Shown piece by piece: positions 1 through 5,670 of a stretch of 7,344 nt of DNA (its first letter is position 1; every line of letters starts with the position of its first letter). The stretch spans positions 1 through 7,344 of the forward strand of contig DATFFB010000003.1 in assembly GCA_035250485.1 (NCBI GenBank), in the 5' to 3' direction. Under the pieces are notes generated by a model. That model had not been told where the DNA came from, did not search any database, and was given only the letters and a program-made list of their open reading frames with translations. The position numbers and the translations under genes were made by a program. Source of the DNA: JACCTH01 sp035250485. GTDB lineage: Bacteria; Actinomycetota; Acidimicrobiia; Spongiisociales; ZC4RG35.

Positions 1-417
1 CGGGTGCAAAGCGCGATCTCGATGCAGCAGCTGGCGGAGCCCTACATCAGACTGCGCGCCCGTCGCCATCTCGAGAAAGGGCGGGTAGTGGTCTTCGCCG
101 CCGGTACCGGCAACCCGTTCTTCACCACCGACACCGCCGCGGCTTTGCGAGCGGTCGAAGTCGGCGCCGCTGCCCTGCTCAAGGCAAGCAAGGTCGACGG
201 GATCTACTCGGCCGACCCCAAGCTCGACCCGGATGCAAAGAAGCTCGACGAGCTCAGTTACATGGATTTCCTCTCCCAGGAGCTCGGGGTGATGGATGCC
301 ACCGCAATTACGATGTGCCGGGAGCACGGGGTTCCCATCGTGGTCTTTGACATGACGGTGGCCGGCAACATCGTGAGGGCGATCGCCGGCGAGCCCATCG
401 GCACCATCGTCCACTAA
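1..417 (+). CDS. pyrH: UMP kinase (uridylate kinase), C-terminal part, 5' truncated by window edge
   Basis: Phosphorylates UMP to UDP with ATP in the cytoplasm, the committed step to UTP and CTP; the bacterial enzyme belongs to the amino-acid-kinase fold and is a hexamer. The reading frame is already open at base 1, so this is the last 138 residues of a protein usually about 235-250 long; the GTG at base 4 is internal, not a start. Visible signatures in the fragment are GTGNPFFTTD (residues 35-44, the nucleotide-binding loop typical of bacterial UMP kinase), KVDGIYSADP (64-73), GVMDATA (96-102) and the closing GEPIGTIVH. These identify the family with little doubt. It lies 12 nt upstream of frr, the standard pyrH-frr pairing; rpsB and tsf are often found upstream but lie outside the window. 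The frame is intact, ending in TAA. Confidence 0.96.
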   Translation, partial: RVQSAISMQQLAEPYIRLRARRHLEKGRVVVFAAGTGNPFFTTDTAAALRAVEVGAAALLKASKVDGIYSADPKLDPDAKKLDELSYMDFLSQELGVMDATAITMCREHGVPIVVFDMTVAGNIVRAIAGEPIGTIVH

Positions 418-419
418 AC

Positions 420-425
420 AGGAGG
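420..425 (+). promoter_or_regulatory. Shine-Dalgarno site of frr
   Basis: A perfect AGGAGG lies 4 nt before the ATG at 430, in the 12-nt gap after pyrH. It is the strongest ribosome binding site in the window and fixes the frr start. By contrast, no comparable motif precedes dxr, ispG or proS. Confidence 0.8.
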
Positions 426-429
426 CAGG

Positions 430-981
430 ATGATCACCGAGGTCCTGGCCGAGGCGCAACGAAAGATGGAGCAGGCGTCCGAGCACGTCGGCTCCGAGTT
501 CGCCACCGTCAGGACGGGGCGGGCCAATCCCCAGATTCTCCACCGGATTCAGGTCGACTACTACGGCTCCCCGACGCCCCTTCAGCAGATCGCTTCGTTC
601 TCAGTTCCCGAGCCGCGTCTCCTGGTTGTGCAGCCATACGATCGCAACTCGATCAACGCCATCGAGAAGGCGATCAAGGCCTCCGATCTCGGGCTCAACC
701 CCAGCAACGACGGCACTCTCATCCGGCTCAGCTTCCCCACTCCCACCGAGGAGCGGCGCAAGGAGTTGATCCGAATGGTGCGGCATATGGCCGAAGAGGG
801 GCGGGTGGCGGTACGCAATGTCCGCAGACACAGCAAGGAAGACATCGAGGCATTGCGGGGCGAAGTGTCCGACGATGAGATCCGGCGGGGGGAGAAGGAG
901 CTGCAGGACCTCACCGACCGCTTCGTCCACCGGATCGATGGCCTGTTGAACGACAAAGAGAACGAACTCGGAGAAGTGTGA
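430..981 (+). CDS. frr: Ribosome recycling factor
   Basis: Works with EF-G in the cytoplasm to split post-termination ribosomes so that subunits can be reused. The product has 183 residues, against about 185 for the family. It shows the expected two-domain plan: helix 1 (about residues 1-29), a beta-rich domain II (about 30-104), then the two long helices of domain I (about 105-183). Recognisable conserved stretches are VRTGRANP (27-34), GLNPSNDG (88-95), a proline-rich PTPTEERR turn (103-110) and VRNVRR (128-133), whose Arg129 and Arg132 match conserved residues of the ribosome-contacting helix. The ATG at 430 is backed by an AGGAGG motif and agrees with the usual N-terminus. The gene ends in TGA at 979-981, abutting or overlapping the cdsA start, so the two are probably translationally coupled. 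Nothing is missing from the protein. Confidence 0.97.
   Translation: MITEVLAEAQRKMEQASEHVGSEFATVRTGRANPQILHRIQVDYYGSPTPLQQIASFSVPEPRLLVVQPYDRNSINAIEKAIKASDLGLNPSNDGTLIRLSFPTPTEERRKELIRMVRHMAEEGRVAVRNVRRHSKEDIEALRGEVSDDEIRRGEKELQDLTDRFVHRIDGLLNDKENELGEV
970..976 (+). promoter_or_regulatory. Shine-Dalgarno-like site inside the end of frr, for cdsA
   Basis: GGAGAAG lies within the last frr codons, 7 nt before the ATG at 984 and only 1 nt before the alternative GTG at 978 (4 nt if just GGAG pairs). The spacing favours ATG 984 as the cdsA start, but the GTG would give the classic 4-nt GTGA overlap with the frr stop, so the choice is not certain. The two options differ by two residues. Confidence 0.5.
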
Positions 982-983
982 GC

Positions 984-2108
984 ATGAGCGGACGAGAGGA
1001 CACGGCGGCCGAGACCCCGGCTGGCCGCCGTTTCGGCCGGCCCTGGGAGAAGCCGATCGAGACCGGCGAGGGACTGGAAGGGCTCTTACCCGAGGACGAA
1101 GACATCCCGCTCTCAGAAGAGGCCTATTTGTCAGCTACCACGGCTGAGTATCGAGACCTGGCCGAGGAGATCGCTCGGGGAGGCGAGTCCACTCCGGGAC
1201 CGATGGCGGCATCGATGGCCGGGGTCGGCACCGGGTTGGTCGATTTTGCCGACGTCACCGGCCAGCGCGGGCCTACTGAAGAGGAGCTCGAGCACATCGA
1301 ACAGGCGGCGTCGAGCGACCTCGCCATGCGGATCATCTCGGCAGTGGTGTTGATCGGGCTTTTCGGCGTGAGCCTCTTCTTTGGTGGTTGGCTCTTCACC
1401 GCGTTCATAGCTTTTTTGATGGTGATTGCCCTCGGGGAGTTCTTCACCACGTTGCGCCGGCAGGGATACGTCCCCATCGCCTTGTTCGGGTTACTGGGCA
1501 TGCTGGGCACCGCCCTGGCCGCTCACCTGGGCGGCCCGGCGCCGATGCTGGTCGTGGTGCTGCTGGCGGCGCTGGCAGTGGTGCTCTTCTACTCGCTCGT
1601 TCCCCGGCGACGCCCCCTCGACAACTTGGCTCTCACTGTCTTTGGCACTGCCTGGGTATCCCTGCTCGGCTTCGCCATCATCATCGGCCGGTCGACCCGG
1701 GCCATCCCACTCATTCTCCTGCTGGTGATCGTTGTCGCCGTCTTCGATATCGGGCAATACTTCTCGGGGAGAGCGATGGGTCGTCACCCCATGGCACCCG
1801 CGCTCTCGCCGAAGAAAACCTGGGAGGGTTATGTCGGAGGCACGGTTCTGGCCATCGCCACCGGTGCCTTCCTCTCCACCGTCGACTACTTCCCGATCAG
1901 CCTCAACCAATCGTTGGTCTTGATCGCGATCGTCGTCGTGCTATCACCGATCGGGGATGCCGCCGAGTCACTCATCAAAAGAAGCCTGGGAGTGAAAGAC
2001 ATGGGGGCGGTCATGCCCGGTCATGGCGGTCTGCTCGACCGGCTCGACGGCCTGCTCTTCGTGGTCCCGGCCGCGTATCTCTTCCTCGGCGCCGCCGGTC
2101 TCCTTTAG
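984..2108 (+). CDS. cdsA: Phosphatidate cytidylyltransferase (CDP-diacylglycerol synthase) with long acidic N-terminal extension
   Basis: Integral membrane enzyme making CDP-diacylglycerol from CTP and phosphatidic acid, the precursor of phosphatidylinositol, phosphatidylglycerol and cardiolipin. Counting from ATG 984 (374 residues), the family signature near the C-terminus is complete: S329-x-x-K332-R333, K338-D339, H347-G348-G349, D352-R353 and D355, which cover the metal- and substrate-binding residues. SPKKTWEG (275-282) is the second conserved block. About eight or nine hydrophobic segments lie between residue 115 and the end. Residues 1-112 are unusual: hydrophilic, with about 26 Asp/Glu against about 9 Lys/Arg and no membrane segment. 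This makes the protein clearly longer than typical CdsA (about 270-310). A GTG at 978 is an alternative start adding two residues. The gene abuts frr and is followed after 3 nt by dxr. The enzymatic assignment is secure; the role of the extension is unknown. Confidence 0.95.
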   Translation: MSGREDTAAETPAGRRFGRPWEKPIETGEGLEGLLPEDEDIPLSEEAYLSATTAEYRDLAEEIARGGESTPGPMAASMAGVGTGLVDFADVTGQRGPTEEELEHIEQAASSDLAMRIISAVVLIGLFGVSLFFGGWLFTAFIAFLMVIALGEFFTTLRRQGYVPIALFGLLGMLGTALAAHLGGPAPMLVVVLLAALAVVLFYSLVPRRRPLDNLALTVFGTAWVSLLGFAIIIGRSTRAIPLILLLVIVVAVFDIGQYFSGRAMGRHPMAPALSPKKTWEGYVGGTVLAIATGAFLSTVDYFPISLNQSLVLIAIVVVLSPIGDAAESLIKRSLGVKDMGAVMPGHGGLLDRLDGLLFVVPAAYLFLGAAGLL

Positions 2109-2111
2109 CGC

Positions 2112-3254
2112 ATGAAGCCCCTGGTGGTGCTGGGGGTCACCGGCTCGATCGGCCGCCAAAGCCTCGAGGTCGCCGATCAGCTCGGCTGGCCGGTGGCAGG
2201 GATCGGGGCCCGGCGCCCCAGTGCGGGATTGGCTGAAATCGCCCGCTCGCGGCCGGAGACGAAAATCGCCGTGGCGGGGGGCTCGATCGAAGAACGCGAG
2301 GAGTTCTCCCGCGAATTCCGAGCCCGGGTCAGCTTTGGGCCCGAGGCGCTAGAGGAGCTGGCTGGCATTCCGAACGCAGTGGTGGTCAACGGCGTCGTCG
2401 GCTTGGTCGGCTTGCCGTTGACGATGGCCGCGGCGAAGGCGGGAAATCGCATCGCCCTGGCCAACAAGGAGTCAATGGTGGCGGCAGGTCCGTTGATTCG
2501 GCGTGAGCTGGAACGAAGCGGCGGACAGCTGATCCCGGTCGACTCCGAGCACTCGGCAATCTTCCAATGTCTGACCGGAGAGGATCGAGAATCTGTGGAG
2601 CGAGTGATCCTCACCGCCAGCGGGGGACCGTTTCGCACCTGGGAGGTCGACCAGCTCGAGTCGGTCACGCCGGCCGAGGCTTTGGCTCACCCGAATTGGT
2701 CGATGGGCGATCGCATCACGATCGATTCGGCCACCATGGCCAACAAGGCGTTGGAAGTGATGGAAGCCCAGCAGCTCTTCGAGCTAGAAGTCGATCAGGT
2801 CGAGGTGGTGATTCACCCCGAAAGCGTGGTGCATTCGATGGTCCGGTTTCGCGACGGTTCCATCAAGGCGCAGCTCGGCGCGCCCGACATGAGACTTCCA
2901 ATCGCTTATGCCCTGACCTTTCCGGAACGGGCTCCGGACGTTCTCAAACCATTCGACTTCGCTGGCGTGTCACTAAACTTCGAAGCACCGGATCTCACCC
3001 GCTTCCCGGCCCTCGCCCTCGGGTACTTCGCCGCTCGGTTGGGCCAGAGCGCGCCGGCGGTCTACAACGCTTCCGACGAGGTGGCCGTGGCAGCGTTCCT
3101 CGGCGGCCGTTTGGGCTTTCGGTCGATCACCTCGGTCATCGAGCGAACCCTGGAAGGTCTCGGGGTGCAATCGGTCGAAAGCGTCGACGATGTCTTGGCA
3201 GCCGATCGAGAGGCTCGTTCCTTGGCCGCCGCCGCCATAGCCGGGGCTTGTTAG
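2112..3254 (+). CDS. dxr: 1-deoxy-D-xylulose 5-phosphate reductoisomerase
   Basis: Converts DXP to 2-C-methyl-D-erythritol 4-phosphate with NADPH and a divalent metal, the first committed step of the MEP isoprenoid pathway; cytosolic, and the fosmidomycin target in this family. The 380-residue product begins, as is usual, with MK followed by a short beta strand and GVTGSIG (8-14, dinucleotide binding; most relatives have S rather than V at residue 9). Further landmarks are LANKESMVAAG (116-126), metal ligands D144 and E146 in PVDSEH, TASGGPFR (168-175), the flexible active-site loop HPNWSMG (193-199), and SATMANKALE (206-215) ending in the third metal ligand, E215. IHPESVVHSMV (234-244) follows. 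Start ATG 2112 is 3 nt after the cdsA stop; the upstream bases are pyrimidine-rich with no Shine-Dalgarno motif, so coupling to cdsA is likely. The loop corresponding to the G-x-N motif of the NADPH pocket appears to read A33-R34-R35. Confidence 0.97.
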   Translation: MKPLVVLGVTGSIGRQSLEVADQLGWPVAGIGARRPSAGLAEIARSRPETKIAVAGGSIEEREEFSREFRARVSFGPEALEELAGIPNAVVVNGVVGLVGLPLTMAAAKAGNRIALANKESMVAAGPLIRRELERSGGQLIPVDSEHSAIFQCLTGEDRESVERVILTASGGPFRTWEVDQLESVTPAEALAHPNWSMGDRITIDSATMANKALEVMEAQQLFELEVDQVEVVIHPESVVHSMVRFRDGSIKAQLGAPDMRLPIAYALTFPERAPDVLKPFDFAGVSLNFEAPDLTRFPALALGYFAARLGQSAPAVYNASDEVAVAAFLGGRLGFRSITSVIERTLEGLGVQSVESVDDVLAADREARSLAAAAIAGAC

Positions 3255-3275
3255 AGAGCCCGGTCAAGTAGCCTC

Positions 3276-3280
3276 GGGGA
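3276..3280 (+). promoter_or_regulatory. Weak Shine-Dalgarno-like site for the TTG start of rseP
   Basis: GGGGA sits 4 nt before TTG 3285 in the 30-nt gap after dxr. It is a poor match and short-spaced. It is noted because no other start exists before the protease active site, so initiation here is expected to be inefficient. Confidence 0.35.
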
Positions 3281-3284
3281 CACT

Positions 3285-4400
3285 TTGCTAGGAGCAATTG
3301 GCGGCGTTCTCGCCATCGTCTTCTTCGTCACCGCCCATGAGCTAGGGCATTTCCTCGCCGCTAAGGCCGTCGGGGTCAAGGCCACAGAGTTTTTCTTTGG
3401 ATTCGGGCCCCGTATCTGGTCGTTCCGGCGTGGCGAGACCGAATACGGCATCAAAGCCATCCCCCTCGGGGGTTATGTCCGGGTGGTGGGCATGAATCCG
3501 GTGGAGGAGGTGGCCGAGGCGGACCTCGGTCGAACCTACCGCGAGCAAGCGTTCTGGAAGAAGTCGGTGGTGGTCCTGGCGGGCGTGACCATGAACTTCC
3601 TCATCGCCTATCTGATGTTTGCCGGGTTGCTTCTGGCTAATGGGGTCACCCAGCTCTCGACCACGCTCTCTGAGGTGGTGGCGACATTCCCGGAGACGGG
3701 GGAACCCACTCCGGCTTCCACGGCCGGCTTCGAGGTGGGCGACAAGGTGGTGGCTGTAAATGGCATTCCCACCCCCGACTGGACGGCAGTGGGCGAAGAG
3801 CTTTCTTCCCGCCCCGGCGAGGAGGTGTTGGTCACGGTCGAACGCCGGGGCCGCCAGCTCGACATTGTCGCCACCCTCGCCACTCGCGAGCATCCCGAGA
3901 CGGGCGAGCCGAGCGGGTTTCTCGGGGTTGCCCCGAGTGTCGCCCGCCGCGACCTAGGCCTTTGGGAGTCCCTAGGCACCGCCGGACGGCAGCTGGGATC
4001 GAGCATCGACATCACCTTCCAGGTTCTGGGACGCATCGTCCAGCCCGGCACTCTGTCAGAGCTGGCGCGGGTGCTGGTGGGAGACACCGATGTTCCCGAT
4101 GAGATCCGGCCGGTGAGTCCGATCGGAGTTGGAACCATCGGGAGCCAGGTGGAGGAATTCGGTTGGGGGCCTTTCCTCTTCCTGCTCGCCTCGGTCAATG
4201 TCATGCTCGCCACGCTCAACGTTCTCCCGCTCTATCCCCTCGACGGGGGTCATTTCGCGGTGGCTCTTTACGAGAAGATTTCCCGCCGCCAGGTCAACGT
4301 CCGGGTGCTGATCCCGGTCGCAGCTGTTGTCGTCACCTTGGTGAGCTTCCTGGGTCTGGTGGCGATCATCCTCGACCTCGTCAACCCCATCGACCTCTAA
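3285..4400 (+). CDS. rseP: Site-2 intramembrane zinc metalloprotease (RseP/Rip1 family), TTG start
   Basis: A membrane-embedded zinc protease of the S2P family (M50B). Relatives cut transmembrane anti-sigma factors or remnant peptides during regulated intramembrane proteolysis; the substrate here is not known. The 371-residue product has HELGH at 18-22 (zinc ligands H18 and H22, catalytic E19) in the first membrane helix. GFGPRIWSFRRGETEYG (39-55) and PLGGYVRVVGM (60-70) follow. A second membrane helix spans about 95-118, and a single PDZ domain about 130-200 (GFEVGDKVVAVNG at 148-160). The third helix is at about 295-315, with NVLPLYPLDGG (312-322) giving third zinc ligand D320, and a last helix at about 341-366. 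One PDZ domain resembles mycobacterial Rip1 rather than two-PDZ E. coli RseP. No ATG or GTG exists in frame between the upstream stop (3252-3254) and the HELGH motif, so TTG 3285 is the only conventional start; GGGGA at 3276-3280 is a weak ribosome site. Mycobacteria name the orthologue rip1. Confidence 0.93.
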   Translation: MLGAIGGVLAIVFFVTAHELGHFLAAKAVGVKATEFFFGFGPRIWSFRRGETEYGIKAIPLGGYVRVVGMNPVEEVAEADLGRTYREQAFWKKSVVVLAGVTMNFLIAYLMFAGLLLANGVTQLSTTLSEVVATFPETGEPTPASTAGFEVGDKVVAVNGIPTPDWTAVGEELSSRPGEEVLVTVERRGRQLDIVATLATREHPETGEPSGFLGVAPSVARRDLGLWESLGTAGRQLGSSIDITFQVLGRIVQPGTLSELARVLVGDTDVPDEIRPVSPIGVGTIGSQVEEFGWGPFLFLLASVNVMLATLNVLPLYPLDGGHFAVALYEKISRRQVNVRVLIPVAAVVVTLVSFLGLVAIILDLVNPIDL

Positions 4401-4405
4401 CCGCC

Positions 4406-5617
4406 GTGACTCCTCGCCGAAAGTCCCGCCAGCTGCGCGTCGGCTCGATCGCGGTCGGGGGCGATGCCCCGATCTCGGTCCAGTCGATGTGCACCACCAA
4501 GACCGCCGACGTCGATGGCACCCTGGCGCAGGTCTATGCGTTGAAGGGAGCGGGTGCAGACATCGTTCGCATCACCTGTAACGATGTCGAGGCTGCCCAG
4601 GGGCTGGCCGAGATGATGCCGCGGATGCCCGTCCCGATCATCGCTGACATCCACTTCCAATACCGGCTGGCCCTTGCCGCCCTCGAGGCCGGGGTCCAGG
4701 GTCTGCGCCTCAACCCGGGAAATATCCGCGATCCCGAGCACATCAAGACTGTCGCCCGCGAGGCGGGAGACCGGGGTGTGCCGATCAGAGTCGGTGTCAA
4801 TGCCGGGTCACTCGACAAAGACCTGCTCAAGAAGCACGGTTCGGCGGTTCCAGAGGCACTCGTGGAATCTGCCGAGAAGGAGATCCGGTATCTGGAAGAG
4901 GTCGACTTCTTCGATATCAAGATCTCGGTGAAGCACTCGAGCGTTCCAGCGATGGTGGATTCCTATCGACTGTTGGCCGAGAGGGTTCCTTATCCCCTCC
5001 ACCTGGGCGTGACCGAGGCCGGCCCTCCTCCGGGGGGTCTGATCAAATCGGTAGCCGGGATCTCCACACTCTTGCTGGAGGGGATCGGCGACACGATCCG
5101 TTTCTCCCTGACCGCGGATCCGGTCGAAGAAGCCAAGGCCGGCAGGCAACTGCTCGAGTATCTGGGACTGCGGGAGCGGAAAGGGCTCGATCTGATCGCC
5201 TGCCCGTCGTGCGGGCGAGCCGAAGTGGATGTCATTCGAGTGGCCAACGAGGCGCAGAAGGCCCTCGAGGCCGAGTCGATTCCGATCCAGGTGGCGGTGA
5301 TGGGTTGCGTCGTCAATGGCCCGGGAGAGGCCCGGGAAGCGGATCTGGGCATTGCCGCCGGTCGCGGTCGCGGCCATCTCTTCGTCAAGGGAAAAGTGGT
5401 GCGGGTAGTACCGGAGGCGCAGATGGTCGAGGCTCTGGTGGAGGAGGCCAAGCGCCTGGCAGAGGAAGGAATCGACGCCCGCCTGGCGGCGGCCGATCAG
5501 GACGCCGAAGCCATCGCGCAGGCTGCCCGCGAGGAACTACTCGAGATCCAGGGTGACGCCAATCGGGTCGAGATCAAACGTCGGGCGGTAGCGGAGGTGG
5601 CGGCCCAACCCGACTAG
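4406..5617 (+). CDS. ispG: 4-hydroxy-3-methylbut-2-en-1-yl diphosphate synthase (IspG/GcpE)
   Basis: An iron-sulfur enzyme of the MEP pathway that reductively opens the cyclic diphosphate MEcPP to HMBPP. It works in the cytoplasm with a ferredoxin- or flavodoxin-type reductant. The 403-residue product has a TIM-barrel N-terminal part with SVQSMCTTKT (24-33), IVRITCND (53-60), PIIADIHF (77-84), LRLNPGNI (100-107) and RVGVNAGSLDK (128-138). A C-terminal [4Fe-4S] domain follows, with predicted ligands C266 and C269 (ACPSCGR), C301 and E308 (GCVVNGPGEAR). The TEAGPPPGG stretch (203-211) and EAREADLG (308-315) resemble actinobacterial GcpE. The open frame extends upstream into rseP, but GTG 4406 gives the natural N-terminus and lies 5 nt after the rseP stop. 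There is no Shine-Dalgarno motif, so coupling is likely. Residues after about 355 form an extra Ala/Glu-rich tail of about 47 residues. Confidence 0.96.
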   Translation: MTPRRKSRQLRVGSIAVGGDAPISVQSMCTTKTADVDGTLAQVYALKGAGADIVRITCNDVEAAQGLAEMMPRMPVPIIADIHFQYRLALAALEAGVQGLRLNPGNIRDPEHIKTVAREAGDRGVPIRVGVNAGSLDKDLLKKHGSAVPEALVESAEKEIRYLEEVDFFDIKISVKHSSVPAMVDSYRLLAERVPYPLHLGVTEAGPPPGGLIKSVAGISTLLLEGIGDTIRFSLTADPVEEAKAGRQLLEYLGLRERKGLDLIACPSCGRAEVDVIRVANEAQKALEAESIPIQVAVMGCVVNGPGEAREADLGIAAGRGRGHLFVKGKVVRVVPEAQMVEALVEEAKRLAEEGIDARLAAADQDAEAIAQAAREELLEIQGDANRVEIKRRAVAEVAAQPD

Positions 5618-5670
5618 ATGTAATGGCCGATAGAGGCAATGGCTGACTGAATCGGTACCCTCCCGCTGCC
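5618..5670 (+). other. 53-nt ispG-proS gap with start-stop and mini-ORFs
   Basis: The largest gene-free stretch in the window. Directly after the ispG TAG it reads ATGTAA (5618-5623), a bare start-stop pair. Two further tiny frames follow: ATG 5623 with seven codons ending in TGA 5644-5646, and ATG 5639 with three codons ending in TGA 5648-5650. An imperfect direct repeat, AATGGCCGA and AATGGCTGA, begins at 5622 and 5638. I see no hairpin followed by a T-run, so no intrinsic terminator, and no convincing -35/-10 pair; TACCCT at 5656-5661 is a weak -10 at best. No Shine-Dalgarno motif precedes the proS ATG. The mini-frames may be chance. Confidence 0.4.

Noticed and set aside
1410..1420. Run of six T in cdsA as a terminator or slippage site
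   Set aside because: No stable hairpin precedes it, it lies in a conserved membrane helix, and the frame continues correctly on both sides.
1388..2236. 282-codon + strand frame across cdsA into dxr
   Set aside because: Its translation is Arg/Pro/Gly/His-rich low-complexity shadow sequence, while the overlapping frames hold the complete CdsA signature and the Dxr N-terminus.
3265..3287. AAGT...ACTT inverted repeat between dxr and rseP
   Set aside because: Only four base pairs with a loop of over ten bases, so too weak to be a meaningful structure.
4163..4405. Upstream in-frame extension of ispG into rseP
   Set aside because: This part overlaps the rseP frame encoding the NVLPLYPLDGG motif and last membrane helix. 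Its translation is shadow-like, and GTG 4406 gives the normal IspG N-terminus.
5020..5040. CCTCCTCCGGGGGG palindrome-like patch in ispG
   Set aside because: It encodes the AGPPPGG loop of the actinobacterial-type IspG and has no T-run after it; coding constraint explains it.
5656..5661. TACCCT as a -10 element for proS
   Set aside because: A weak match with no -35 partner at proper spacing, and slightly too far from the ATG for a clean leaderless start.
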